Positions 12,819-34,514 of a stretch of DNA of 64,000 bases are shown here, piece after piece; positions within the stretch are counted from its first letter, which is position 1; each line of letters starts with the position of its first letter. Location of the stretch: assembly GCA_021186555.1 (NCBI GenBank), contig JAJKFL010000002.1:31536001-31600000 (forward strand), given 5' to 3'. The translations under genes were made by a program, and so were the position numbers. This DNA comes from Reticulitermes speratus (taxonomy: Eukaryota; Arthropoda; Insecta; Blattodea; Rhinotermitidae). The notes beneath the pieces are model-generated. The model was given only the letters and a program-made list of their open reading frames with translations. It did no database searches and was not told where the DNA came from.

Positions 12819-14567
12819 TATATATACATACCTACACACTAGACCATAGTGGAAACCTTACTGTATAATAAGATTTGTAAATACTGTGCACTTCATGCTG
12901 AACCACAATACACAAGAATGTGAAACTGTGTCAACCACAAAATTTGCAGGAGAACTGATGATGACATGGGCATAAACGTGGAAAGATGTTTGCCACAAGC
13001 AAAACAACAATTGTGCCAAAGGCAGCTGGTATTCTATAACAACATTACATTACTAGATAAGCCACATGGAATGCACAACATAAAGTTTGTACAGCCAACT
13101 TGTAGAAGTTACCACATTATGGACTTCTAAACAGACTTCAATTTTTGCAATGTTCCACAAAGAATTCTGGGCAAACAACTTGAAGAATAAAATGTTATTT
13201 ACTGCCACATATCTTTCTTTCAGAATCAAGAATATTGCAAATGCTACCACATTCATATTAGATTTTCAGCCAGAGGCATTTGTAATGATATCCTCAAAGA
13301 CTTAATTTTCAAAAATACATCAAGAATTTCTTTTCCACTATAAAAGGAAACTAAATATCCATTGCATAATATTTGAAATATGTAACAGCGCTAACAGAAA
13401 TGAAGGAAGGCTTAATGAAAAGCATGAGCAAAATAGCCATGATACACAATTAGCCAGACAGCCCCAACTACTGGCAGATGCTGAGGTGCATGTGCTAAAT
13501 GAAATGAACACAATGTTACTACCAACCTAGAGACCATCTTCCCTTTCAGCTTGCTGGTGCAAGGTGCAGGAAGGGTTCACCATTGCAAGGAAACAAGGAG
13601 TGGGGGGTAATGGTATGGAAGAAAGAAAGAAAAAAAAACATAAATAATAATTAGTTATATGGCCACACTATGAACCTACACACTAGCAAATACCATAATA
13701 AGCTTAAAAATTGTTACTTAAAGTACACTGATTATCTGTATGCTCTTTTGGAGAGTATATGTGGAACTACTTCTTTTAAAAATAACAGACCTGAAGTTGT
13801 ATACAGCAGCAGAATAAACGCACTACTTTGTGGAAGCCCACTGTAACAGCAAATCATCACCCCTAGGCACAACAACATGAAGGTGTGTATGCAGAGTGCA
13901 GGTAAAATTCATTGTACTCTTGTCCCATGTAAGTGGTCAGTTTCAAACTTGGCCACTTCACCTTGGGGAAAATGCTCAACATGTTGATTGGATAAAAGGC
14001 TGGTTGAGTTTCAAACTTCCTTATGGTGATATGGAAGGATAAATTGTCCTTACTCAGCATCAATGCCTGGCCATCTAGCCAATAGCTAATAAAACAGAAA
14101 CTTTGTTTTAATGTATTTTACTCATTTTACAGCATTCACTGCCAGTTGCTGGCATTATACTGCAGTGTCATTAAAATATATGAGATTTAATGTATAGTTT
14201 GCACATTGTTACTATGTGAACAGCATACTGTACTGTCATTAGGAAATGTAAGACTTAATACTGTCTTGTATCAGAACTGTTACTATGTGCCTGTGTACCT
14301 ACCTACATCTGTCTACTGAACCCATCTACAGCCTTAATGACTTACATATGTACTTAATTCAATCCAGATCCTCTTAGCAGTACTGAGTACAATCACTTCA
14401 AGCACATAAATCCATAACAATGTTGATGACATTGATATATAGGTATGTAAAAGTTGATTGCCAGACATGCAGTGCAAGACAAAAGGACATTAGTGCCACA
14501 CAGTATGTTATCTGAAGACAAAACAATGTCCAGAATTTGGAATGAGACCTACGAAATGAATAACGTA

Positions 14568-14739
14568 CAGTAAGACCCCGATTTAATGTTCCCGCATTTA
14601 GTGAAATCCCGGATTTAGTGATGATTTTTTTATGTCCCGAAATAGCTCCATATTAACAAATAAACCTCCATTTAATGAAAACCTCGATTTAGTGAAATAT
14701 ATTCTAATCCCCCAGCAATTCATTAAATAGGGTTTACTG
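14568..14739. mobile_element. pogo-derived MITE, 172 bp
   Basis: Left end CAGTAAGACCCCGATTTAAT, right end complementary to CAGTAAACCCTATTTAATGA, TA at both sides. Internal text (TTTAGTGATGATTTTTTTAT, CCTCCATTTAATGAAAACCT) is nearly identical to the ends of the 40799-42092 element, showing it is a deletion product. Confidence 0.88.
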
Positions 14740-16954
14740 TACATTAAAACAAAGTTGTTTCACTTTTTCTTTGTCTCACAAGAGACTTCCATAATGTATG
14801 AGCCTCCAACATTCAACAAATAGTAAGAGGTGTTTATACAGCAAAAAAAGAAAAACAGAGCAAAGAAGGAAAATAACATTCATCATTTATCACACCTCTT
14901 TTAGTCAAACATAAACAAACATTGAAATAATCTCCATATTCCTGTGCTCTATTATAATTTCATTTCCATACACATAAATAGCAATTGAAATACAAATTTC
15001 ATACTGTGGGGTTTTGTAGCTACTGTCACTCATGAACTCCTTTAGAAGTGGTGCCCTCTGTAACACTTCGTAACAAGGCTGCCAACATAGGCACTATTAA
15101 TTCCATGTACAGAGCAAACTGTTATCAGCAGCACAATTTCACTATCAGTATTTCAAAATTTGTTTCCTATCACCAACAAAGCCCATTACATCTTTGTCAT
15201 CAACATTAACAGACTGTGTCATTGAGAAGGCTGGATGACTGGACCGACGTATAGAGAAATCAGAGGTTTACACATCATTTAATTTTGTATTACCTTCCAC
15301 TTTTGAAGTTTTTATATAGCTAGGAGTGTTCTCAAACAGGGTCTCCAAACCTTATCATCCACAAAACCTAGGCGGTCACAAAAAGCTTACCAAAAAAAAC
15401 CTCTCAGACATTAAGAACAGAGGGGCAGCTTTGCATGGTACATAAAAGAGAAATACAAAGAAAACTGATGTTCAAGGCTCTTGCTACAGCATACAGGAAA
15501 CTACCGACAGAAATATTTATACATTTCCTACTGAATACATTTAATGTTAAAGAGATGGATTTCCACTGAAGATGCAACCTCCAATGTTCTGGCACTACGG
15601 ATAATATCTAGCTCCCAAAAAATGTTCAAATCCTTGCAAAAATATGAGCATTCAGACTAATTTTGATGCTGAAATAATGGCATGGTACTATACAATTCCA
15701 AATTTTAAACATATGAAATCCTATGTTATTTTGTTCCATAACTGACACTTGTCTCTGATGTTTTAAAACTGTTATCTCTTTACTGTTGAATACAACAGCA
15801 GACTCAGACTCGTGGATAATGTAAAACAAATAGTTCCTGATACTCTCTAGCAAAACAGCTTACAACTTCATGTACACAAAATGTCTAAAGACCACACATT
15901 TTAATAAATATGATATAATAAATAAGTAAATCATAAAACACATTGTACAACAGAGTGATGCAAAGCAATCAATGGAAATGTGCTTTCTAGCAGTGACTAT
16001 TTGTGAGAAATAAGCTCATTAACACAACCGCACTGCAGAGCAGCAAAATACAATAACTCTGCATACAATTGTTTTGAGTGAAGACACTCTGTGACATGTT
16101 TAATTTAAAACTGCAAATACATGTATATACAAATGCCAATAGTATATAAACACATCATATGGCAACTGTACGTAATCTATTATGACAGAAATATGATACA
16201 AGATACATCATCCCATAGTGATCAAGTTAAAAAGTTTCAGTATTATCAACTTCCATTCCCACTGCTTTCGGATAACGGAAAATAAAATTTAGGAGAATAA
16301 GAGACAAATTTTCTCTAATTTTTGAATAATGTAAGTATCACCGAAGATCCATGCTTTGGGATATCAATACAAAAAACTATGATAAAGAATTTTACAAACA
16401 GCTGTCTTCATACGATAATTTTGTCTTCTAACACATTCGTTCTGAAGAGTGTCACACAAGTAACCAAAACTGCTTGGGCTTTGATGTGTCAAGAGGGTGG
16501 CAATTAACTGATGAACTATAGGCAAATCCTGTAACAATCATATCAGTATGGGAAAAGTTTACTGCTGAAAATGGACAGTATGTAGATATGTACATTAGAA
16601 TATGTCAGTATTAAAGGATCAATGGAGAAATATTTGGAATATGATAAGCCGACATCTTATCCATCCCTGCACCCCCATCAACAGTCTCAAGCCATCCGAT
16701 GAGATAAGATAGCCTAGGAATAGTGATAGGCTAGTCAAGTAGTAATGTCTGCAGTCACATCCCAGTGTTTTGACAGGAAGAAAATTACAGTGCTGGCAGT
16801 CCACAGAAACATGTTAGGCTCTCCTGGAAGAAGCGGCACTTCCGTACCAAAGCTGCTACCCACAAGTCATGTTTAGAGGCACTAATCTCACCCCAGGCTC
16901 AGGTAGGAGTTCAGTAAGGAAATTAAAGGCCTCAGTTACTGGGAAAGAGAAATA
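14740..16954. other. No recognised feature
   Basis: AT-rich. The slightly GC-richer 16620-16920 may be an old repeat; no coding exon of WDR7 was recognised. Confidence 0.5.
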
Positions 16955-17716
16955 CCGTATATTCTCGAATCTAATCCGCATCCGAATCTAATCCGCACTC
17001 AGGTTTTGGCGATTTCTTAAACGAAAAAAAGTTAGTTCGCGATTCTAATCCGCACCTTTCCTTCAACCACCCCTTGCCCACGGGGCGACTGATTGAATAA
17101 TATTGGATGTTACCAATGCGTTAAAATCCGACGCTACGCCTGTGGCCGATGAGTCATACCGATAGAGGCGGGGCCTTTCTCAACAGACGTGCGCAATCTC
17201 GTCTGAGGCCAGCTGAGCCTTAGTTGTTGAAACGTGGGAGGTGCTTGTTCCAATTTGTCGTGTACCGTAGTTATGGAAGAGGGACGCCTGAAATCTAAAC
17301 GACTCTCATATACGGCAAAGTTCAAACGTGAAGTTATTCGGTGCGCAGAGGAGAATGGAAACCGCAAAGCCGCTGCAATTTTTGGAGTTGATGAAAGCAA
17401 TGTTCGACTATGGCGGAAACACAAGGCAGCGATGACATTGTATGGGGGACGATGTTGAAGATAAAGATGATAGTGACTGGGTGGAGAGCACGGATAACGA
17501 TTCAGTTATGAGTGATGACGGCGAGTCTGATGAATAATAAATTATAATAATAAATAATAAAATAATAGATTATTGTATTGTATTGTTCTTACGGCACGTA
17601 CAGCAGCTCAATCATTTTTCCAAAATCCAGCTCTAGACCGCGAATCTAATCCGCATCTGATTTTTTAGCCCTCTAAAACTGTAAAAAGGGTGCGGATTAG
17701 ATTCGAGAATATACGG
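16955..17716 (+). mobile_element. pogo-like element keeping only a DNA-binding domain
   Basis: A 762-bp element with TIRs of about 26 bp (CCGTATATTCTCGAATCTAA; complement at the right end) and TA on both sides (16953-16954, 17717-17718). TIR-internal repeats TCTAATCCGCA recur three times on the left. It encodes a helix-turn-helix fragment (17273-17455) but no catalytic domain. Confidence 0.85.
17273..17537 (+). pseudogene. Brinker/Psq-type helix-turn-helix fused to acidic tail (deleted transposase)
   Basis: From ATG 17273: MEEGRLKSKRLSYTAKFKRE, VIRCAEENGNRKAAAIFGVD and ESNVRLWRKHKAAM form a homeodomain-like helix-turn-helix of the type at the front of some pogo-like transposases. A frame change near 17440 leads to an acidic tail (DDVEDKDDSDWVES, SDDGESDE, TAA at 17535-17537), which is the usual C-terminus. 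The whole DDE core is deleted. A reading without frameshift stops at 17458 and gives a 62-residue protein. Confidence 0.75.
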
Positions 17717-19812
17717 TACTGTTAGTCAATAACCTTTAAGCTCAGCCTATCTAACAAAACATCACTGTTGGGTTTGTCAGTCAGGCAGAACCTGACAGAC
17801 ACCTGACGATGCACTGTCATTATTCATCATATCTATACACACACATATTTTTAACATTTCACCTAAAAACCCAGAACTACACTAATTCAAAGCACACAGC
17901 TTGGTATTTTTCACCACTTCAGAATGAGGTGAACTTCTGTTGCTTTTGTAAGTGAAGCTTAATCTCAGAAAAAGTAACACCCAATTCTGAACCTGTAAGT
18001 AAAGCACCTAAATACATTTTATATTAGATATGGAAAAGGATAACTGAAACCACATAAAATCTAAACCTGCAACTCTACTATCCACATCTGGTTTCACAAT
18101 GTATGGAACCAAACCTTCTCTTACTGTATGACCAGTGTAATTATCATGCCAAGACAACTGAAAGCCTACAGTCTATTATTTTGCTGTACTAAACTGCTTT
18201 GATCAAAATGCATACCAATATCAAAGTTGAGAGGCAATGAATTACAAGTGCTATATTTCAGCCTCCAAAACTAGCACCAAATATGTAGCAAATTCAATTA
18301 GCCACCGCATATCTAAAGGCAGAACTCATATTAAGCAGCTCTGGCTCCTTGCACTGTAACATTTATGGGAAATAACCATATGATGGCCCAAAGTATAGAT
18401 AATAATTCTATAATCAGTATGTAAAAACAAATATACGTGCATGTTGTATGTCAATTTATGCTCAAACAATTATGCATTCATGGCATCATCTCATGTCATA
18501 AAATAGTATAACTTAAAGTAACCTACCTCACATCTGACATCAAAGTAATAGTGAGAAGTTAGCTGTTAGTATGGTTCTATTCAAAGGGCATTTGATAATT
18601 CTGTATGAAGATGAAGAGACAGAATTTTGTAAACAGGGCATCAAAACTATCCACATGGAACTATACCACATGAAGAAATCCAAGTGTTTTATATCAAAAA
18701 ATAAAATTTTTGTTATGAAGTATATGTTGTCCTGACAGTAAACTGTTAATGTAAGACTTCATATACTGAATATTTCACAAACACTTCAACAAGGAACAGA
18801 CAGACAAAATCTTTAATATATGAATGACTTCACATGAAAGTAAATAAAGCAAACAAATATATATATATATATATATATATGTTACCTACATGCTACATGA
18901 ATATTTCTGCACATTTTAATTTCCAATTCTATTTAATCAGATAAAGCCTGTTCCCAAATTAGATTACTGTATCCTGCTGTACAAGTAGTGAAAGCAAATA
19001 AACCTTCTATACCTTTTACTAGCATTAAATGCCATGAGACCCAGAGGTGTCATCATATCTGCAAAGATCACACTTGTATAGCTCCCTTGACACAACATTA
19101 TTGCATTGTTGACCCAAGAGCTTGAAGTTTAAATATCCATATTACATTCACCATGTGATTCTGATGACATATCATTCATGAAACAGCAATTTGTTGTAAC
19201 CCACACAACTGAGATTTCCGCATTAATAGACAATTGGGTTACAAACACACCTTCTGTCAAAATGTACCCACAAAAAATTGCTTCTCCTTACATTTTTATA
19301 AAAACATAACATGCTTTAGTGTTGGTCTATTAAGGATCTGTCAAGTTTTTTGTTTTCTGTAAAATTGTGTATCGATGGGTAACAACAAATTTCTGTTTCA
19401 TGAGCAATATATTACTTTCCTGTGAATGACAATGACATGACAGACTAACCACAGCACTCTATATCAACCTTCACATCCTTCAACCTGAGAACCCATCCTT
19501 TCTGAAACTGAGTAACATTACTTTATGATTCTATGAAGATTCCTAACACACATTACCAGGCACAAACCAAAAATATTCAAGTATATGCACTCTATGAATA
19601 TATGTACCTTCATGATAATGTCATCACAAATATTTTGGCCAATTATATTCATTTTAACGGGCTGTACAAGTATTTTAGCATATTCCGATTACAAAAATAA
19701 TTCCAATAATACTTAACAACTATCAAGCCCAATAAGTAACCCTATAACATACCTAGAAACTTCACTAATCAACAGAGACCACACAGTCAATGCCATACTA
19801 CATATGACTTAC
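17717..19812. other. WDR7: WDR7 intron 6 or flanking DNA, no exon found
   Basis: Follows exon 6 on the minus strand. I looked for the continuation (a CLP... start and the next WD blade) and saw no compatible splice site with coding text. Confidence 0.5.
18856..18881. repeat. (AT)n microsatellite
   Basis: About 13 uninterrupted TA units. Confidence 0.9.
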
Positions 19813-29901
<10,089 letters not shown>

Positions 29902-30525
29902 TGCCTGTTCAAAACGTTGTTGGACTGATTAAGTAAAACACAGTACGCACCACATAAATTTCATTAAACATTATCACCTTCAAAAAATAGTTCCCTCCTG
30001 CATTATTACGGTGATTCCAATGACATTCGCATTTTCCCCAGCATTTCAGATACAATTTTGAAGAAATCTGGGTTAGCTGCTCTAGCGGGTTTTGTATTTC
30101 GCTTGTGTTTCAAGTCGACGTCCTTTTAAACTGTCAATTTTGGGAACAGAAAAAAGTCTTCCGAAGAGAGATCTGGGCTGTAGAGTGACTGTGGAACGAA
30201 TGGGTTTTGTTTTTGAAACTTTTTTTGGGGGGGGGAGGGGGCTGGGGAGCACCATGTGCGCGGTGACATTGCCGCGCTGAAGAAACCACTTGTGTTCTTG
30301 CCGAAGTTCCAGTCGTTTCTATCGCACTACTAGTAGATGCCGTAGAACGGTCTGATAAAATTTGTGAATCCCAGTTTAGCCACAAGGAACGAACGCGTAA
30401 TACACCAAAACTCAACAGCTGAAAAAAATAATGAGCAGGGTGTTCACGTTCGATCTGCTCTATCACACTTTTTAGGCGCGTTCGCATACTAGCAAAAGGC
30501 GACAATGAGTTTTGTCCTATATGTA

Positions 30526-30650
30526 ATTGAAGGCTTCCGCCGTGGTCGTAATATTGCTTAAAATTTTTTGGGTTGTTGCCCGGCGTCAATTTTTGGTGTA
30601 TGACCAACGTTTCGGGATCACTTGTTTGTCCAATCTTCAGGGTCTTAGGT
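30526..30650 (-). repeat. Fragment of the GGCTTCCGCCG repeat unit
   Basis: Begins GAAGGCTTCCGCCGTGGTCG like the 52394 unit (GGCTTCCGCCGCGATG) and contains the ribozyme-like motif on the minus strand at 30602-30644. It is inserted in the mariner copy at 29902-34022. Confidence 0.6.
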
Positions 30651-30759
30651 CTGTCCATCCGCCCGCATGTATCAGTTCGACTCCCACTGGACGGATTTGC
30701 GTGAAATTTGATACTGTAGACTTTCATGAAAATTTGTTGAGAAAATCCAAATTTGGTTA

Positions 30760-32740
30760 AAATCGGACAAAAATATCTGCTACTTTACATGGGTTTCGAA
30801 GTGCGTTTCATGTTCTTCACAGTGACACATTTAGTTCAACAATACAGAGAACCACACCCAAAAGATGTAGCTGAATTATTTAATTCTTATTTCTCTAGAA
30901 TTCCTGAGAAACTGTTAAAGAAACATGGAGATAGGAGGATAAACCCTCAAAGTCATCATTTCAAAATAAAAGAAAGTACTAAAACTATGTTTTTGTTCCT
31001 AGTAACAGAAAATGTAGCAAATGATCTTAAGAAAAAATCATCGGCAGGAACTGATGAAATACCCGATTGTATTGTAAAACAATGCATACAATTACTAAAG
31101 AAGCCTTTAATTAATATCTGTAATGCATCTTTTGATTCAGGCATTTTTCCAGATCAATTAAAAATTGCAAAAGGGGTTAAAATATATTCAAAATTAGACC
31201 AATAGCCCTCTTGTCTGTATTTTCAAAACTGTTAGAAAAATTAATGTATAATAGATTAATGGCATTTATAGTAGGAAATCAAGTACTTTTTATGCACAAC
31301 ATGGATTTAGGGTAAATAAATCAACTGAAACAGCATTACAGTGTTTCATTAAAAGTATACAGGAGGCCATTAAGGATAAGATGTACTCAAATGGAATTTT
31401 CCTTGATCTCACAAAAGCCTATGATGTACTAAATCATACAATTTTATTGTCTAAATTCAATTCTTATGGAATTAGGGGTGTGGTGAACTTATGGTTTGAA
31501 TCCTATCTATCCCATCGGAAACAATGTGTGGAAATAAATAATACGAAAATAGGGACATGTGTCTCAACTATAAGGGAACTTAAGCATGGTGTCCCACAGG
31601 GATCAGTTCTTGGTCCAATACTATTTTTATTGTACATAAACGACTTACCTCTGAACATTACGGGTTCAAAGATAGTGTTATTTGCGGATGACACAAACAT
31701 TTTAGTATCAGGGGAAAATGTGACCAATCTTCAGTATAAGATAAATAATGTTATGACTGAATTACAGGCATAGTTTCAGCTTAATAATCTTATAGTTAAT
31801 GCTGAAAAGACGATGGAAATGTCCTTCCATACGTTGCAAAATAAAAGACCAGTGTCACCACATATTATATTTGAAGGTAGATATATTCAATACAACATGG
31901 AAACAAAATATCTGGGTGTATACATAAATGAAATGGAATAGTCACATTAAATATTTAAACTCAAAACTAAGCTATTATATGATAAATTCCCTAAGGGGTA
32001 TAATGAGTCAATATATTTTAAGAAACACGTACTTTGCACATTTTCATGTTCACCTGAAATATGGTTTGACCTTATGGGGTAATGATCCAGAATGCAAAAG
32101 GAGTTTTAAATTACAAAAGAAAATTATAAGAATAATTAGTAATGTTGGCCGAAATGCTTCTTGTATGAATCTTTTTAGAGACCTTAATATACTCCCACTA
32201 CCATGTTTGTATATAAGTGAAGCTATATGTTATACAAAATAAAATACTGAAAAGATGAAGTTAAATGATGAAATCCATGACCATTGTACATGCCATAAAT
32301 CAGATCTTCATGTTCAATTCTGCAGAACTATTCTTTTTAAAAATAATGTGGCAAATATGGGTATTAAATGATACAATAAATTGCCAAACATAGTTAAGAA
32401 ATTAGAAAAGTTACAGAAATTTAAAAGAAAGTTGAAATATTTTTACTGCAACATTTCTTTTACTCTGTGGATGAATTGAATATTTTATTGAATATTTTCT
32501 ATCACTTGTTCATTACTATGCATGTTTTGTTGTTTAGAAGCCCTGTCAGGGAAGATATTAATACCTGAAATCATGAAGGTGTACTGTAATGTTGGTTGTA
32601 TCTTTTCTGTGATGTACAATTTGTGAACTGATGTCTGATGAATTGTATGCTGTGTGTAATGAATTTGACGTGTCTGGGTGTCATATGTGTGACTGAGTGG
32701 ACTATAAAATAAATAAGAACTAATACTAAATAGAACAAAT
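30760..32740 (+). mobile_element. CR1-like LINE, decayed reverse transcriptase
   Basis: Three frames carry one degraded ORF2. 30843-31205 has VAELFNSYFSRIPEKLL, KKKSSAGTDEIPDCIVK and FDSGIFPDQLK. 31381-31773 has GIFLDLTKAYDVLNHTILLS, HGVPQGSVLGPILFLLYIND and VLFADDTNILV. 31928-32242 has KWNSHIKYLNSKL, YGLTLWGNDPE, LQKKIIRIIS and MNLFRDLNILPLP. The active-site Asp and FADD are both still present, but the frame is broken several times. It sits inside repeats that themselves split a mariner copy. Confidence 0.88.
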
Positions 32741-32899
32741 TGTTGCGTTACCATGGCGACGTATTCAGTATTTATATTGTTGAAAGTGACACATCAACAC
32801 AACAATACGTTACATAACGTCAGTCATGTAACAACTGCAAACAGTGTTCTCTGAAGTACACGCTGAGTCTTTATATAACCACGTTCACATTCTCCCGAA

Positions 32900-33200
32900 C
32901 AGTGTGTATTAGCTTTGTCATGTCTATCCGCCTGACCACATGCATCAGCTCGGATGCCACTGGACGGATTTTCATAAAATTTCTTTTATTGTTGACAGCG
33001 ACATATGGAGCTCAGCTATACAAATAGAAGGCATTGTTACATTTCCATGGCAACAATGGTTGCGCGGGCACCCCAGAATACTACGTTATACACGTACATT
33101 GCCTGTTTTGTTAACAACAAATGCATCACAGCATCATCTGCATTATAATGTGTGCGTAACCGAAGAATCCCAGCTGGCCCATTTAGATTTCAGGCTTGTG
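32900..33200 (+). repeat. GGACGGATTT repeat unit (pairs with 30640-30760)
   Basis: GTCTATCCGCCTGACCACAT and CACTGGACGGATTTTCATAA repeat, with changes, the text at 30645-30700 (GTCCATCCGCCCGCATGTAT, CACTGGACGGATTTGCGTGA). The two copies flank the LINE 30760-32740 in the same orientation. Family not recognised. Confidence 0.6.
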
Positions 33201-34101
33201 AACTGAGTAGAGAAGGAAGACAAAAGCCGTGTCGCAAATTGCGTTCAATTCAGTAGCAAAGCTGACAAGGTTTCGATTCCCTCACACCATGGCCCCGTGA
33301 TTTGTTCTGTACCATATTAACTTTATGACCCAAGCGGCACAAAGCAGAATGCATTCTCACTAAATTAAAGACAATTTACAACCAAAATACCATTGAAGCA
33401 TTTATACTCCGTTGCTGAAAGATAAACCCATCTGCGTGGCATACAAAAGCCGGCTGGAAGGCAGACGAGATGTGACACAGGTCAGTAAAAACGAATGTGT
33501 CGTCACGTGACAAACAACCATGCGGTACTTCACGAATCAGAATCATATGTCTATCACGTTTTGCGCATCATGCATTCACAAATGCTTGGTTCTTGAAAAC
33601 TAAGGCTTTGATCATAAATCTGAATGTACCATAGCATTGACTGCTTTGATTTTTCATCTGTTAGTGGTGCGGACTGACAGCCTGAACAATGGTCTTCATG
33701 ATTCTCTAGCTTTCAAAATGCTTGTACCATTCAAAACACAGTTTTCAGCTAATGCCTCATTGCCACAGGCCTCTTTTGACAGACTGTATGTCCTTAACAG
33801 TTTTGCCCTTTTGGTAACAAAGTTTCGCACACCAGTTTTAAATAAAAACTTACCAATGCACATGTTTTTAAAATAAAATAATCTTCTTACTCAGCAACAA
33901 ACACATGAGGACTGAGTGGAAAACAGCACCAGGATCCAGTCTACTGAACCATGCCCAATTATCTGTTGGCATCATATAATTTACAACAGTGGTTGCACTC
34001 AGTCCAAAATTGTTTTAGACATTGTGTTTACATACTAGCAAAACTGATAATCACATATCACAAACAATATAAAGATGCAACATGTAAGCCACTTTTACAT
34101 A

Positions 34102-34498
34102 AAAAAAATAAACCATGGCTCAACAGCCCTATATGGGCTCGGGCCTCCTCTTTCCGAGGTTACTAAGTCGTGCGCATTCGTGGCAGTTGGTGACTGGCCA
34201 ACTGGCCGCGCTGTTGTTCTATCGATCCTGATGTGTCCGCCAGAGCCATCTGGCAGGCAGTCAGGAGACTTGGGTGAGAAATGGAGGCTTTGAATTTAGC
34301 TTACGAAACATTTCTATTCATGCCCGTAAGGTTCTTTTACATGCCGTAAATCTACGACATGGGACCGACGGCTTTACTTCCCCTCCGAAGGAAGTGGTGC
34401 TCCGGATTTTTATCACTCTTAAAACCTCGGTCGGGATCGAACCCGCGAACCTTGGGTCCAGTGGCGAGCATGCTAACCACTAGTCCACCGAGGTCGAC
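34102..34498 (-). mobile_element. tRNA-derived SINE with 16-bp target duplication
   Basis: On the minus strand the element begins GTCGACCTCGGTGGACTAGT, then GTGGTTAGCATG (A-box region) and GGTTCGCGGGTTCGATCCCG (perfect B box), typical of a tRNA-like Pol III promoter head (about 34498-34425). A ~300-bp body follows and a T-rich end at 34102-34112. AAGCCACTTTTACATA flanks it exactly on both sides (34086-34101 and 34499-34514), which fixes the borders. Confidence 0.9.
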
Positions 34499-34514
34499 AA
34501 GCCACTTTTACATA

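Larger units (their letters stand above)
11113..14567. other. Mostly unassigned
   Basis: Apart from the motif at 12028 and the TIR at 12793, nothing is assigned. A plus-strand frame at 11338-11535 (DLVPYETSQRVFTEIKDSEN) followed by 11630-11770 (FIICLMNVAAINQLYPAADT) hints at a decayed transposon protein, but I cannot name a family. Confidence 0.4.
29902..34022 (-). mobile_element. mariner-like element split by nested insertions
   Basis: Left half 29902-30525 aligns with 6922-7510 (CCTGTTCAAAACGTTGTTGG at the end; CATTTTCCCCAGCATT; TCAATTTTGGGAA). The right half, about 33560-34022, aligns with 7700-8190 (TTGATTTTTCATC, ACTGAGTGG...CACCAGGATCCAG, GGTTGCACTC). Between them lie a Penelope-like unit, a LINE and a GGACGGATTT repeat, about 3 kb in all. 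The mariner is the oldest layer. Confidence 0.7.

Noticed and set aside
12954-13000. Exact CTGATGA followed by AAACGTGGAAAG, as a possible true hammerhead
   Set aside because: No inner stem can be paired between the boxes and no outer stem fits; likely coincidence.
13863-14063. Minus-strand 66-residue frame (KFETQPAFYPINML...)
   Set aside because: No family resemblance, no splice context with WDR7, and ordinary chance length for AT-rich DNA.
18990-19060. Candidate WDR7 exon 7 on the minus strand after a CAG acceptor
   Set aside because: In the phase required by exon 6 it meets a stop after about 11 codons and does not resemble WDR7.
33225-33290. Second tRNA-like B box (GGTTTCGATTCCC)
   Set aside because: No A box at a suitable distance and no defined borders.
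34425-34498. A functional tRNA gene
   Set aside because: Only the B box is convincing; the acceptor arm is not closed and the unit has a SINE body and target duplication.
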